Shown here: piece by piece, positions 42,142 through 54,930 of the stretch | Layout: every line of letters begins with the position of its first letter | How positions within the stretch are numbered: the first letter of the stretch is position 1 | Notes under the pieces: model-generated | The model's database searches: none | What the model saw: only the letters and a program-made list of their open reading frames with translations | Told to the model about the DNA's origin: nothing | Position numbers and translations under genes: made by a program | From: Dactylis glomerata | Taxonomy: Eukaryota; Streptophyta; Magnoliopsida; Poales; Poaceae | DNA: 64,000 bases | Reading direction: 5' to 3' | NCBI GenBank assembly: GCA_007115705.1 | Contig: QXEO01000731.1 | Span: 824,363 to 888,362 of the forward strand

Positions 42142-43535
42142 TGATGACCCACAAGTATAGCGGATCGCAACAGTCTTCGAGGGAAGTAAAACCCAAATTT
42201 ATTGATTCGACACAAGGGGAGCCAAAGAATATTTATAAGCCTTAACAGATGAGTTATCAATTCAGCTGCACCTGGAAACAGACTTGTTTGCAGCAGTTTA
42301 TCAGTAGCAACAATTTTGTAGTGGTGATAGTAGTGAAACAGTAACATCAGTAGTAAAATAAAAGCAGTAATAGTAGCAATAGTAAACAGTAGGATGAAAT
42401 ACTGTAGGCATAGGGATGGATGTACGGGCGTTGCATGGATAAGATAATTCATGAAATCAGTGAGACATGGGCAATTGCAGATAAATAATATAAAGCATCC
42501 TAGTACTAACAATCATAGGCATGTGTTCCGTATATAGTCATACATGCTCGCAATGAGAAACTTGCACGACATCTTTTGTCCTACCAGCCTGTTGCAGTAG
42601 GGCCTCAAGGGAAACTACTTGTAATTAAGGTACTCCTTTTAATAAAGTACTGGAGCAAAGCATTAGTACTCGGTGAACACATGTGATCCTCACATCATAG
42701 CCATCCCCTCTGGTTATCCCAATTTCTATCACTTTGGGGCCTCGGGTTCCGGACAACAATATGTGTATACAACTTGCAGGTAAGACCATAAACAACAAGT
42801 ATCATCATAAAACAATAACAAGTTCAGATCTGAGATCATGGCACTCGGGCCCAAAGTGACAAGCATTAAGCACAACAAGTTGCAACAATGTCATAAGCAC
42901 TAATAAAAGATACTAGGCACTATGCCCTAATAATCTCATAGCAAATTACATGAACAATATTATCCAATCCCTACCATCCCCTTCGCCTACAGCGGGAATT
43001 ACTCACATATGGATGGGGGAGTCATGGATGGTTGATGGAGAGACGTCGATGATGATGGTGATGAAGATCTCCTCCAAATCCCCATCCCGGCAGGGTGCCA
43101 GAACGGAGTTTCTGGTTCCAAATCGCGGTTTCTGATGGCAGCGGCGCAGCGGAAGTCTATCTAGGAAAAACGCCGAACCCCCGCTCCTTTTAGGTCAGAG
43201 GGTATATGTAGGCGGAAGGAGGGGTCGAGGCGACGGCCGAGGTGGCCTCACCATAGGTGGGCGTGGCCAGGCTTGGGCCGCGCCCCTGGTGGTGAGCCCA
43301 GGCCACTGCCTCCCTTCGTCTCTCCTTCTGGCTCTGTGGGTCTTCTGGCAAAATAGGATTTTTGCAATATTTTTCAGGATTTTTCCTGAAAGTGGATTTC
43401 TGCACAAAAACAAGACACCAAAGCAATTCTGTTGAAAACAGCGTTAGTCCACGTTAGTTGCATTCAAAACACACAAATTAGAGGAGAAACAATAGCAAAA
43501 GTGTTCGGGAAAGTAGATACGTTTTGGACGTATCA
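42142..43535 (-). repeat. Element C 5' LTR
   Basis: 1394 bp, partner of 1856-3251, with TSD AGCAG at 43536-43540. Confidence 0.95.
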
Positions 43536-43540
43536 AGCAG

Positions 43541-45111
43541 CAAGTTTTCCCTCAGTTATGAAACCAAGGTATATCAATCCAGTAGGAAAAAGCCAAACTC
43601 AAGAAGGTGATGCCTGCTAGCTTAGTGACACTCCAACAAGGGCACCGTTAACGATTCTTGTTAGCGCATCTTCAACTAGTAGCAACGCGGAACCTGCACA
43701 CAACACAACCAAGAACTTTGCTCCCAACTTACGATGAGGTTGTCAATCTCACCGGTTTGCTACAAACAAAGGAATGAGCGTATCGAGTGGAAAGCAATAG
43801 TAGTATGCGAGAAAGTAAACAGTGCGAGTAAAGTAAACAGGTAATAGCAATGTAAAGGAAATTGGACCGACGTCCACAGTTCACTAGTGGTGCCTCTCCA
43901 TAAGATAAATAACAACATGCTGGGTAAATAAATTACAGTTGGGCAAATGATACAATAAAGATAACGTGCATATGTCAAGAGGATCACTATGAGATTTACT
44001 CTGGGCATTACAACAAGATACATAGACCGCCATCCAACTGCATCTATGACTAATAATCCACCCACGGGGAATCATCCGAGGACCCCGTGAATATTAAGTT
44101 GCGAACAACAGATAATAACATTAAGCAAAGTGTGTAATGTAAAAAAAGAATATGTCCTTGGACATAAGAATGTTGTTTTCTCCCTAGTGGCAACAGCACA
44201 TCTACAACCTTAGAGGTTTCTGTCACTCCCCCAGATTAAATAGAGGCATGAACCCAACTATCGAGCATAAATACCCCCTCTTGGAGTCACTAGTATCTAC
44301 TTGGCCAAGATAGCTACTAACAACGGAGAGCATGCAAGATCATAAACAACATAGAGATAACATAAGATAATATTCAGCACATCAACTCAATCATAACACC
44401 AATATTCATCAGATCCCAACAAACACAACATGTAGAATTACATAACGGTGATCTCGATCATGTAAGGCAGCTCACGAGATCTAAACATGAAGCACATGGT
44501 GGAGAAGACAACCATCTAGCTACTGCTATGGACCCATAGTCCAAGGTAGACTACTCACTCATCGCGCCGGAGGCAAGCATGGCGATGAAGAAGACCTCCG
44601 GTGGCGATTCCCCTCTCTGGCAAGGTGCTGGGAAGAGCTTCTCGATACTCCCAATCTCGGGTCGACGACGATGGCGGATCGCGATGTGTTTCCAGAAAAT
44701 TGATCGGGTACTTAGGTTTTTCCCGTCGGGGGGTCTTTATAGGCGAAAAGGCAGCATCAGAAGTGGACCAGGGCGGTCACACACATAGGGGGCACGGCCA
44801 GGGGCTGGGCCGCGCCGCCCTACTGTGTGGCCAGCCCGTGGCCCCTCTCTGTCTCCTCTTCGGACTTCTGGAAGCTTCAGTAAATTTCTGGATGTTCGAC
44901 TTTTGTTTTGTCCAATTTCGAGAATATTTCCTGTGTAACTTTTCTGAAACACAAAACAGCAGAAAACAGGGAACTGGCACTGTGGCATCTTGTTAATAGG
45001 TTGGTTCCGGAAAATGCATAAAAACGCCACGAAGTGTAACAAAACACTAAGCAAATGGTGTAAGAACAAGCATGGAGCATCAAAAATTATAGATACGTTT
45101 GAGACGTATCA
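43541..45111 (-). repeat. Element D 3' LTR, main part
   Basis: Continues from 1782-1855 (74 bp) to make a 1645-bp LTR ending at TGATACGTCTCAAACG (read on minus) at 45111. It matches 51512-52032 plus 60337-61459. Confidence 0.94.
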
Positions 45112-45125
45112 ACATCCCCAAGCTT
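45112..45125 (-). other. Element D polypurine tract
   Basis: AAGCTTGGGGATGT on minus directly abuts the 3' LTR. Confidence 0.85.
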
Positions 45126-46861
45126 AACTCCTGCTCGTCCTCGAGTAGGTAAGTGATAACAAAGAAATAATTTTTGAGGTGACATACACCTACACAATCT
45201 TGATCATCTATGTAAAGCATTGAGTGCTGGGATCAAAAGAACTTAAGACATGGGCATGAAAGATATAATCTTGATAGAAGAAACTTAGCAACCATGTTAT
45301 AACATGAAAAAGAACACAAATGAAAGATCATGAAAATGAAACAATGAAAGTCAAACGTGTGTTCAAATCATGTGGAAAAACATAGCAAATGGTTTTCAGC
45401 TTGTCCTTCATGGAATAGCAAAACATAAATGCATAGGACACCTTCAAGTTTAAGAGTGCGACTAGATACAAATAATTTAAGAACAAGTGAAACCAAAATC
45501 ATGAATCAATCAATGAAAACTTTGGGACAATGCACATTATACTAAGAATGACAACTATGCTCTCTTAGACGGTGCATAAAGATAGAAGGTGGTGACTCAA
45601 CATAAAAGTAAAAGAAAGGCCCTTCGCAGAGGGAAGCAGTGATTGCGAGTTTTATAAACCTTCAAAAGATTATGGTACTTACTAGCTTTGAGCTCTCATT
45701 GCCCCCATCATAGGCATCTTGAATGGTTAAAGTAAATTCAAGAACGTTTATGAGCATATGTTTGATAAATTATAAGTTGAAAACCTCATGTCCTATGAAG
45801 TACGAATACCCAAACTTCATGCTACTCGACTTAGAGTCCCAAGAAAGCTCTTGTCGTTGTAAGTATACACGTATCATCGAGAACCGCCAACGGGGTACCT
45901 CCTTGCCCGATGACATGGAACAAGCCCACATCAAAATGACAGGACAAACAGACAATGAACACCTCGGCATCTCTTTTATTTACCATTGGTATAGCTTTTT
46001 ATTTTGAGATGTGTCGTCGAATGTCCACTATGGGCATGCTGTAAATTTCCACCATGAATGATGCATGGCTTAGATTAGCGGCCCAGGCGTTTCTCTAACA
46101 CGTATACAAACTCCATGATCCCGCAAGATTCCCAACTTATTTCACATCGCGAGTATCCATAAATAAAAGATCACGATATCAACTCAAATAAGAAGTGCAA
46201 TGTTGAAAGCTTACCCCATGACGGCATGGTTTAGCTAATTTCCAACTTACAACTTGCAAGCATAACGTCAACATAAAAGAGCCGCAATGTCAAAATTTTA
46301 AAAGCGAGAAAAGTAAAGTGTGCCATCAGGTTCGTGAGAGCTTTACTGACTAATTTTCACATGACACCAAAAGAGTTTAATTTGAAGGATAGATAAAAGC
46401 AAGACAAATGTACTTTGGAATAGCAAATTGCTAATAGGTATGTATGGTGGACACATTGGAACAACTTGGTTTTTAGGAGTTGGATGCATAAGTAGAGCTC
46501 ATACTCAGTACAAAATGAGGGCTAGCAAAAGACTCGGAGCGACCAACTAAGAGAGCAATAACGGCCATAATCATGCAAAGCGACAAAGCAACATTAAAAG
46601 AAGCATAAGATGGCATCAAAAGTCAAAAACTAAATGATCATAGAGGCTTATGGCGACTTTGTATGAGTCAAACATGTGTGAGCATGCGCCAAGTCAACCC
46701 AAATAAAGCATCAAGGAGAAAACCAAAATAATGCTTCCAAATAATAAAAACAACGCATGATTTTTTCAAAGGCTCATTAAGCAATCTCAGTCATTTGAGA
46801 CAAGTCATGCTACAGCAAAACCACTAAGCATAATATCAAAAAGACATAACGCACGACATGC
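45126..46861 (-). other. Element D 3' noncoding region
   Basis: No ORF of note. It carries the block shared with C, G and K. It occupies the place where an autonomous element would carry its late region, with no pol remnant. Confidence 0.7.
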
Positions 46862-49258
46862 AAAAGCCTAGGCCGCAGTCTACACAAGCTCCTTTTTGTA
46901 CCACTTTTTTGCATGAAACTTTTTCTCTTTTCCAACACCATTCGAACCTTTTTAAAATAACTCTTTTGATGAAAACCAACATGGACCAGAGGTCAAAATA
47001 CACCTTGATGCAAAGATATAACAAGATCTGAACAAAAATCAAGGAGAAAAACAAAAGCTAAACGCAGTAGCAGAAAAAGAGAACACTCGTTGAACGATAG
47101 GAGTGAAAAACAGAGTGTTCTTGGCAAATGAAAAGCAAGGCAACTTCTCCGAAAGAAATTTGTTGGGGTCCAACCATTTATTGCAGCAAACAAAACTAAA
47201 CTAAACTGAAAACTAAAACAATTGATGCTCCAAGAAAAACGCATAGTGCATGAAGCAATAAAAATATAGTGTGTTGAAAGGTGACCTAATTTATGCCGAT
47301 GAAGAAGGGGTGCCTCGGGGGCATCCCCAAGCTTTGACGCTTGTACCTCTTGGATATTTCTTGGGGTGCATGGGCATCCCCAAGCTTGAGCTTTTGCCCA
47401 TTCTTCACCTCATCTCATCATTCTCCGATCCCTACACTTGAAAACTTCCTTCATACAAAACTCAACACAATTCTATTAGCAACATTAGTGTAAGCATAAT
47501 AATGAATCAACCCTTTTTGGTTCACATTTCAACTCAAAACCACCACATATAAAGCATATACTACTGTAGAAACTTCCCCAAAAGTTCCGTGATCAAAACA
47601 ACTCAAAAAGAAAGCGATCGAGAGGCAAACACAAATAGCGGCAGAAATCTGTCAAAATAGAACATCTGACAAAGGTCAATTTTTTCGAGGGTTTTCTATT
47701 GCTCAAATCAAAAAGTGTAAAAATAATGAAAGTTTGGATATAACCTGGGGCATATGCACAAGATATCGCAGGTCAAAAAGATGTTCTGAGAATTTTCACT
47801 AATTTTTACGGTGCAGCACCGAAATCTGTTTCAGGACAGCAACATCCCCAAATCTTACCTCACTCAAATTAGAGGTTTCTCTTGGCACAAAAATGAAATA
47901 AAAATGATAAGGAGCGGTTATTACAATAGTAATAACTTCCAAGACTCAAATAAAAGAAAAAGAACTGAAAGTAAAACAATGGGTTATCTCCCAGGAGTGC
48001 TTTTCTTTAACGCCTTTGAGCTAGGCACAGTAATTTCAGAAAATGCTCACATAGGCGCCCGAAAAGAACTTAAGGCAAAGGTGCCATAAAGTCTAAGCCA
48101 CAGTCTAAACAAGCTCCTTTTTGTACCACTTTTTTGCATGAAATTTTTTCTCTTTTCCAACACCATTCGAACCTTTTTGAAACAACTATTTTGATGAAAA
48201 CCAACATGGAACAGAGGTCAAAATACACCTTGATGCAAAGATATAACAAGATCTGAACAAAAATCAAGGCAAAAAACGAAAGCTAAACGCAGTAGCAGAA
48301 AAAGAGAACACTCGTTGAACAAAAAGAGTGAAAACTGGAGTGTTCTTGGCAATGAAAAACGGAGTAAGTCTCTCTCCAAAACAAACATGATGTGATCCAA
48401 CCATTTATTTCAGCAAACAAGACAAAAGAAAACTGAAAGCGAAAACAACTGACGCTCTAAGAAAAACGCATAGTGCATGAAGCAATAAAAATATAGTGTG
48501 TTGAAAGGTGACCTGATTTTTGCCGATGAAGAAGGGGTGCCTCGGGGGGCATCCCCAAGCTTTGAAGCTTGTACCTCTTGGATATTTCTTGGGGTGCATG
48601 GGCATCCCCAACCTTGAGCTTTTGTCCATTCTTCAACTCATCTCATCATTCTCCAATCCCTACACTTGAAAACTTCCTTCATACAAAACTCAATACAATT
48701 CTATTAGCCACATTAGTGTAAGCATAATAATGAATCAACCACTTTTTGCTTCAGATTTCAACTCAAAACCACCACATATAAAGCATATACTACTGTAGCA
48801 ACTTCCCCAAAAGTTCCATGATCAAAAGAACTAAAAAAGAAAGCGATAGAGAGGCAAACACAAATACTGGCAGAAATCTGTCAAAACAGAACAGCTGACA
48901 AAGGTTGATTTTTTCGAGGATTTTATGTTGATCAAATCAAAAAGTGTATAACTAATGAAAGTTTGGATATAACCTGGGGCATATGCACAAGAAATCGCAG
49001 GTCAAAAAGATATTCTGAGAATTTTTACGAATTTTTACGGTGCAGCACCGAAATCTCTTTCAGGACAGCAACTTCCGCAAATCTTACCTCACTCAAATTA
49101 GAGGTTTCTCTTGGCACAACAATGAAATAAAAAGGATAAGTTGAGGTCATTACAGTAGTAATAACTTCCAAGATTTAAATAAAAGAAAAATAACAAAAAG
49201 TAAACATTGGGTTATCTCCCAAGAGTGCTTTTCTTTAACGCCTTTGAGCTAGGCGCAG
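46862..49258 (-). repeat. 1.22-kb tandem duplication inside element D
   Basis: 46862-48085 and 48086-49258 are direct copies offset by about 1224 bp. AAGCTCCTTTTTGTACCACT, AACACTCGTTGAAC, GGCATCCCCAAGCTTTG and the GGTTATCTCCCA-GAGTGCTTTTC landmark occur in both, with numerous substitutions. Element G has a single copy (54953-56125, opposite strand). The unit has no shared ORF. Confidence 0.9.
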
Positions 49259-49268
49259 AAAGTGTGAA

Positions 49269-51326
49269 TCAAGTAATATCAAGTGATGAAGCATCAAGTT
49301 CATAATTTGCTCTAAGAATAGAGTCAAAAAGTAATTTCTTTCTCTTTCTAGGGAAGTGTTCCATACATTTCTTGAGTGGGAATTGATATTTGATGGTGCC
49401 TTCCCTTATATCAATGATGGCACCTACAGTTCAAAGAAAAGGTCTTCCCAAAATAATAGGACATGAAGCATTGCATTCAACATCCATAACAAGAAAATCA
49501 ATGGGAACAAGGTTATTGTTAACCATATACAATAAGAACATCATTAATCCTTCCCAAAGGTTTCTTCTTAGCAACATCAGCAATAGGAACATCATAATAA
49601 CACTTTTCAAGAGGTGGTAAAACAAGCATGTTATAAATTTTTCTAGGCATAATAGAAATACTAGCACCTAGATCACATAAAGCATGGAAATCAAAACCAT
49701 TAACATGCATATCAATGATGGGTTCCCAACCATCTTTTAACTTCTTGGGAATAGAAGCTTTTTGCTTCAACTTTTCATCCCTAATTTTCATGAGAGCATT
49801 GGTAATATGCTTAGTAAAAGCAACATTTATAGGACTAGCATTAGGACTCAAAGCAAGCTTTTGCAAGAAAAAAATAACTTTAGATATATTGCAGGCATCA
49901 ACATCAAAATCATTAAAAGAAATAGAGCTATCATCTCCTACACTCCGAAAAATTTCAGCACTCTTTTGAGAAAAAGTTTTTGCTATTTTGGGCTTTTTAA
50001 CACAAGGAGTAGGAGTTTTCTCTACACCAATCAAAGTAAGAGGATTGATAGCATTAGGAACAACATCATTAGAGGTAGTAATGGTATATACCTTCATCTT
50101 TCTAGCCATCTCATCTTCTCTTTCCCATCTGGCATGCAATTCTGCTAACATCCTAACATTTTCATCAATTCTAACTTGGATAGCATTAGCAGTAGCAAAA
50201 GTATTGTTCTCTTTCACCTCATTAGGCAACACTTTTAGTTTCAGAAGTTCAACATCATGAGTAAGGCTATCAACTTTAGAAGCAAGAATATCAATTTTGC
50301 CTAACTTTTCCTCAACAGACTTGTTAAAAGCAGTTTGCTTACCGATGAAGTCCTTGAGCATGACTTCAAGCTCAGAGGGCGCGGCCCTAGTGTTGTTGGA
50401 GGAATTACCATAAGAGTTACCATAACCATTACCATTGGTAGAAGGATACGGCCTATAATTGTTACTAGCAAAATTGTTCCTATAAGCATTGTTGTTAAAA
50501 TTATTATTTCTAATGAAGTTTACATCAACATGCTCTTCTTGAGCAACCAAAGAGGCTAAAGGAACATTATTAGGATCAACATGAGTTCTATCATTGGAAA
50601 GCATAAGCATAATAGCATCAATCTTATCACTCAAGGAGGAGGTTTTCTTAACAGAATTTACCTTCTTACCTTGTGGAGCTCTCCCAGTGTGCCATTCAGA
50701 ATAATTTACCATCATGTTGTCGAGAAGCTTTGTTGCAGCGCCCAAGGTAAGGGACATAAAAGTGCCTCCAGCAGCTGAATCCAATAGGTTCCTTGAAGAA
50801 AAATTCAGTCCTGCATAAAAAGTTTGGACAATCATCCAAGTAGTCAGTCCATGAGTGAGGCAATTCTTTATCATAGATTTCATTCTTTCCCAACATGTTC
50901 ATTATCAAACTGGCTAAACTTCATAATATTGCTACGCAAAGCTATAATCTTAGCAGGAGGATAGTATCTTCCAATAAAAGCATCCTTACACTTAGCCCAT
51001 GAATCAATACTATTTTTAGGCAAAGATAGCAACCAATCCTTAGCTTTTCCTCTCAAAGAAAAAGGAAACAACTTAAGCTTAATAATATCACTCTCTACAT
51101 CCTTATATTTCTGCATCTCACATAGCTCAACAATATTGTTGAGATGAGCTGCAGCATCATCAGTACTAGCACCAAAAAATTGCTCTTTCATAACAAGGTT
51201 CAATAAAGCAGGCTTAATCTCATAAAAATTTGCAGCAGGAGCAGGTGGCGCAATAGGAGTGCAGATAAAATCACTATTATTAGTGCTAGTAAAATCACAC
51301 AACTTGGTGTTCTCCTGAGTAGCCAT
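49269..51326 (-). pseudogene. Element D gag-protease
   Basis: The Met at 51326 (MATQENTK) starts gag: LKLFPFSLRGKAKDWLLSLP and FIGRYYPPAKI. A frameshift near 50885 leads to HGLTTWMIVQTFYAGLNF and DSAAGGTFMSLTLGAATKLLD, then an Asn/Tyr-rich linker and a helical segment. The protease is near 49690 on: ALCDLGASISIMPRKIY with its D-L-G motif. A second frameshift follows near 49530, and the ILGRPFL loop (49431-49451) is in another frame. The reading ends at TGA 49269-49271. No RT, RNase H or integrase follows. This gag-protease-only design is known from abundant non-autonomous gypsy families in Triticeae. Confidence 0.85.
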
Positions 51327-51483
51327 TCTAGCAAAACTAAAAGCAGACAAGTAAAAACAACTATAAAGGAAACTAATTTTTTTGTGTTTTTGATAAAACG
51401 ATGCAAGTAAAAATAAAGTAAAGCAAAACTAAAACAAAGTAAAGGATGTGCGTGCGAAACTCCCCTTGCAAAAGTCTTATTTT

Positions 51484-51501
51484 TCCCCGGCAATGGTGCT
51501 A
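51484..51501 (-). other. Element D primer binding site (decayed)
   Basis: On minus it reads TAGCACCATTGCCGGGGA where C and G have TGGCGCCGTTGCCGGGGA. The three changes are G-to-A transitions, two of them at CpG sites, the pattern of methylation decay. Confidence 0.8.
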
Positions 51502-51511
51502 GAAAACTTGT

Positions 51512-52032
51512 TGGTGGCGTGGTGTTGATGATGTAAATAACCGGCCAGTTGGGAACCCCAAGAGAAGGTGTGATGAGCACAGCAGTAAGTTTTCCCTCAG
51601 TTATGAAACCAAGGTATATCAATCCAGTAGGAAAAAGTCAAACTCAAGAAAGTGATGCCTGCTAGCTTAGTGACACTCCAACTAGGGCGCCGTTAACGAT
51701 TCTTGTTAGCGCATCTTCAACTAGTAGCAACGCGGAACCTGCACACAACACAACCAAGAACTTTTCTCCCAACTTACGATGAAGTTGTCAATCTCACCGG
51801 TTTGCTGTAAACAAAGGAATGAGCGTATCGAGTGGAAAGCAATAGTAGTATGCGAGAAAGTAAATAGTGCGATTAAAGTAAATAGGTAATAGCAATGTAA
51901 AGGAAATTGGATCAGGGTCCACAGTTCACTAGTGGTGTCTCTCTATAAGATAAATAACAACATGCTGGGTAAACAAATTATAGTTGGGCAATTGATAGAA
52001 TAAAGATAACGTGCATATGTCAAGAGGATCAC
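51512..52032 (-). repeat. Element D 5' LTR, first part
   Basis: 521 bp, interrupted by solo LTR E. Continues at 60337. Confidence 0.93.
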
Positions 52033-52399
52033 TGATACGTCTCCAACGTATCTATAATTTTTGATGCCCCATGCTTGTTTTTACACCATTTGCCTATTGT
52101 TTCGTTACACTTCGTGGCACTTTTATACATTTTCCGGAACTAACCTATTAACAAGTTGCCACAGTGCAAGTTTCCTGTTTTCTGCTGTTTTTGTGTTTCA
52201 GAAGTGATACACAGGAAATATTCTCGGAATTGGACGAAACAAGTTCCTGAAGTCTTATTTTACCCGGAAGCTTCCAGAGATCCGAAGGAGAGAAGGAGGT
52301 GGACCACCAGGGGCCCACACGCCAGGGCGGCGCGGCCAGGGCCCTGGCCGCGCGAGCCTGGCGTGAGGCCACCTGGCCCCTCCTCTGACATCGCCCCTT

Positions 52400-53941
52400 T
52401 GATACGTCTCCAACGTATCCATAATTTTTGATGCTCCATGCTTGTTTTTACACCATTTGCCCAATGTTTCGTTACACTTCGTGGCGTTTTTATGCAATTT
52501 CTGGAACTAACCTATTGACAAGATGCCACAGTGCCAGTTCCTTGTTTTCTGCTGTTTTTGTGTTTCAGAGTGATACACAGGAAATATTCTCGGAATTGGA
52601 CGAAACAAGTTCCAGAAGTCTTATTTTTCCCGGAAGCTTCCCGAAGACCGAAAGAGAGCCGGAGAGGGGCCAGGGCCTGCCCTCACACTAGGGTGGCACG
52701 GCCCAGGCCCTGGCCCCGCCACCATGGTGTGAGGGAGCCTGGGCCCTCCCCTGACGACGCCCCTTCGCCTATAAGAAGCCTCGAGACGGAAAACCCTAGG
52801 GGATTCGGCAATTTTCCAGAAGCAGTTCCGCAGCTCCGCCGCCACCGCTGACGAATTTCGGGGGACAGAAGTCTCTGTTCCGGCACCCTGCTGGGACGGG
52901 GAAGTGCCCCCGGAGCCATCTCCATCGGTCTCCATCGCCGTATCCGCCGTCTCCATCGACCTCACCGCCATCTCCATTAACCCTGCTGTCTCCTATGATG
53001 AGGAGGGAGTAGTTCATCCCCGGGGCTGAGGGCTCTACCGGTAGCTATGTGGTTCACCTCTCTCTCCCATGATGTGATCTTTATGTGATCGTGAGCTTTG
53101 TATCATGTTGAACAAGTAGATGTTATTATTCAGATATTATGTGTACTCTAGTGGTGATTATTAAAGTAATCTATTCCTCCTGCTATGGTGTAACGGTGAC
53201 AGTGCGTGCATCATGGTGGTACTTGGTTTAGGCTATGATTGTGATCTCTTGTGGATTATAAGAATGATTATTGCTATGATAGTATTGAGTGATCTATTCC
53301 TCCTTTCATGGTGTAATGTTGACAGTGTGTGCACCGTGTTAGTACTTGGTTTAAGTTGCAATGATATCTATCTTGAGTTATGCTTTGATTTGGGTATCTC
53401 TATGAGTGGTGTTTGTCAAGTACTTGATGAACTTTAAGGGGTGCTTCCGTAGCCACTACGCGATGATTAGTGATATTCAATAGGGGAATAATTCAGAGTA
53501 CCATAGTGGAGAGAAGTTGTTTATTTGTTCAATCATGTTATATTGTTGGGAGTGTGTCCACTAGTGAAAGTATGATCCCTAGGCCTTGTTTCCAAGCTTT
53601 GCAAACCGTTTACTTGCTGTTTTGTTACTTGCTTGCTCGCAGCGATTTTTATTCCATACTACATCTGCTACTTATAATCATCACTACCGCTTGTATTTCA
53701 CTATCTCTTCGCCGAACTAGTGCACCTATACATCTGACAAGTGTATTAGGTGTGTTGGGGACACAAGAGACTTTCTGTATCGTAATTGCAGGGTTGCTTG
53801 AGAGGGATAGCTTTGACCTCTTCCTCCCTGAGTTCGATAAACCTTGGGTGATCCACTCAAGGGAAACTTGCTGCTGCTCTACAAACCTCTGCACTTGGAG
53901 GCCCAACAAGTGTCTACAAGAATAGAAGTGCGTAGACATCA
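52400..53941 (+). repeat. Element G 5' LTR
   Basis: 1542 bp, TGATACGTCTCC...GTAGACATCA. It contains a TATAAGAA box at 52770. The 151-codon frame at 53470-53925 reappears in the other LTR only because LTRs are copies. Confidence 0.96.
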
Positions 53942-53951
53942 AGCTCTTTTC

Positions 53952-53969
53952 TGGCGCCGTTGCCGGGGA
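53952..53969 (+). other. Element G primer binding site
   Basis: TGGCGCCGTTGCCGGGGA, 10 bp after the LTR, with no mismatch to the signal in C. Confidence 0.9.
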
Positions 53970-54081
53970 GGTAAGGTAAAAGGTACTCGCATCCTCCTGT
54001 GTGAGTGCTCGGAGTTATTTCCTTTAGATTCTGCAATTACATCTTTTTGTTCCTTGTTTTTATTTTCACTAGTTAGGCTTA

Positions 54082-54930
54082 ATGGAAAACAAAGAGTTCT
54101 CTAGTCTTTTTCCTGAGTTTACATATGAACTGTTTGAAGAGAAAATTGAAAAACCTTTGGAGCGTAATTTGCATGCTAATAGTGTTGTTAGTATGAATGC
54201 TTTGAACACCGTTGTTGCTAATGCTATAGAAAAGTCTAAGCTTGGGGAAGCTAGTTTTGTTAAGTATGATATTTTTAGTCCCCCAGCTTTAGTGGAGAAA
54301 GTTTGCTCTGATGATATTTTATCTCCCATATGTGATGTTCCTTCTTATGATGATATGTTTGAAGAATATGCTTTGAGAAATAGCCGTTCTTTAGCTTGTG
54401 ATGATACTAAACCTCTAGTTTATGATGGCTATGATGATGAGTATAATATTTTCAGTTCACCTACTTTTGAGGAGAAAATTAGTTATGATTACAATATGCC
54501 TCCTATTTTTGATGATTATGGTGATGAGAATAATTATTCTGTTGAATCTGCTCCTACTACTATTGTTCCTGTGGTGAGTATTAATTCTTTTATGCATGTG
54601 GCTCATGATAGGGATGCTTTATGTGATAGTTATATTGTTAATTCTATTCATGATGCTACTGAAAGTTATTATGAGAGAGGGAAACATGGTTTGATGGATC
54701 TCAACAATATTAAGTTTCCCCTCTTTAAGTTGCAAATTTTGAAGTGGCACTTGTTTTATCTATCCATGCTTGCTACTATGTGCCTCGTTGATTTATTTTC
54801 TTACAAGATTCCTATGCATAGGAAGTGGTTCAGATATAAATATCTTTCATACTTGCTTTTTGATGCTCTCTATTGCTTTAAGTTCCTATATGGTGCCTTT
54901 GCCTCAAGCTCTTATATGGCGCCCACATGA
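54082..54930 (+). CDS. Element G single ORF (282 aa), unknown retroelement protein
   Basis: It is the only substantial frame in G, with a start 113 bp after the PBS. The N-terminal half is acidic and rich in Tyr, Asp and Ser, with a repeated FS-P-F/L-EK-DY-P-I-D-Y-DE pattern (about residues 64-90 and 113-141). The C-terminal third is hydrophobic with two likely membrane-spanning stretches (about 221-243 and 255-275). It has no gag capsid landmark, Cys-His knuckle or protease motif. Similar ORFs occur in other grass non-autonomous elements, from memory, without a known function. An intact frame in a copy with 0.8% LTR divergence shows it was open at insertion. It might be a gag remnant, a membrane-associated accessory protein, or incidental. 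Confidence 0.55.
   Translation: MENKEFSSLFPEFTYELFEEKIEKPLERNLHANSVVSMNALNTVVANAIEKSKLGEASFVKYDIFSPPALVEKVCSDDILSPICDVPSYDDMFEEYALRNSRSLACDDTKPLVYDGYDDEYNIFSSPTFEEKISYDYNMPPIFDDYGDENNYSVESAPTTIVPVVSINSFMHVAHDRDALCDSYIVNSIHDATESYYERGKHGLMDLNNIKFPLFKLQILKWHLFYLSMLATMCLVDLFSYKIPMHRKWFRYKYLSYLLFDALYCFKFLYGAFASSSYMAPT

Larger units (their letters stand above)
1856..43535 (-). mobile_element. Element C: Athila-like Ty3/gypsy element lacking RT and integrase
   Basis: C lies on the minus strand between TSDs AGCAG (1851-1855 and 43536-43540), inside the 3' LTR of D. Its LTRs (1856-3251, 1396 bp; 42142-43535, 1394 bp) start TGATACGTCC and end GTGGGTCATCA. In element order it has a PBS matching the tRNA-Asp-type signal, gag (to 40184), a protease segment (10438-9668), a late Athila-type ORF (6369-5233) and a PPT. 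I find no reverse transcriptase, RNase H or integrase. I counted about 58 LTR substitutions (roughly 4%, mostly transitions), around 1.6 million years at the customary grass rate of 1.3e-8 per site per year. It hosts a CACTA element and element B. Confidence 0.93.

Noticed and set aside
44579..45083. ORFs in D's 3' LTR with Arg/Pro-rich products, also at 60950-61345
   Set aside because: Both sites are the promoter-leader part of the D-type LTRs, and the readings differ by frameshifts.
53470..53925. 151-codon ORF found again at 58555-59010 and, reversed, near 61567-62298
   Set aside because: The recurrence is explained by the LTRs of G and K being copies. It has no domain or start context of its own.
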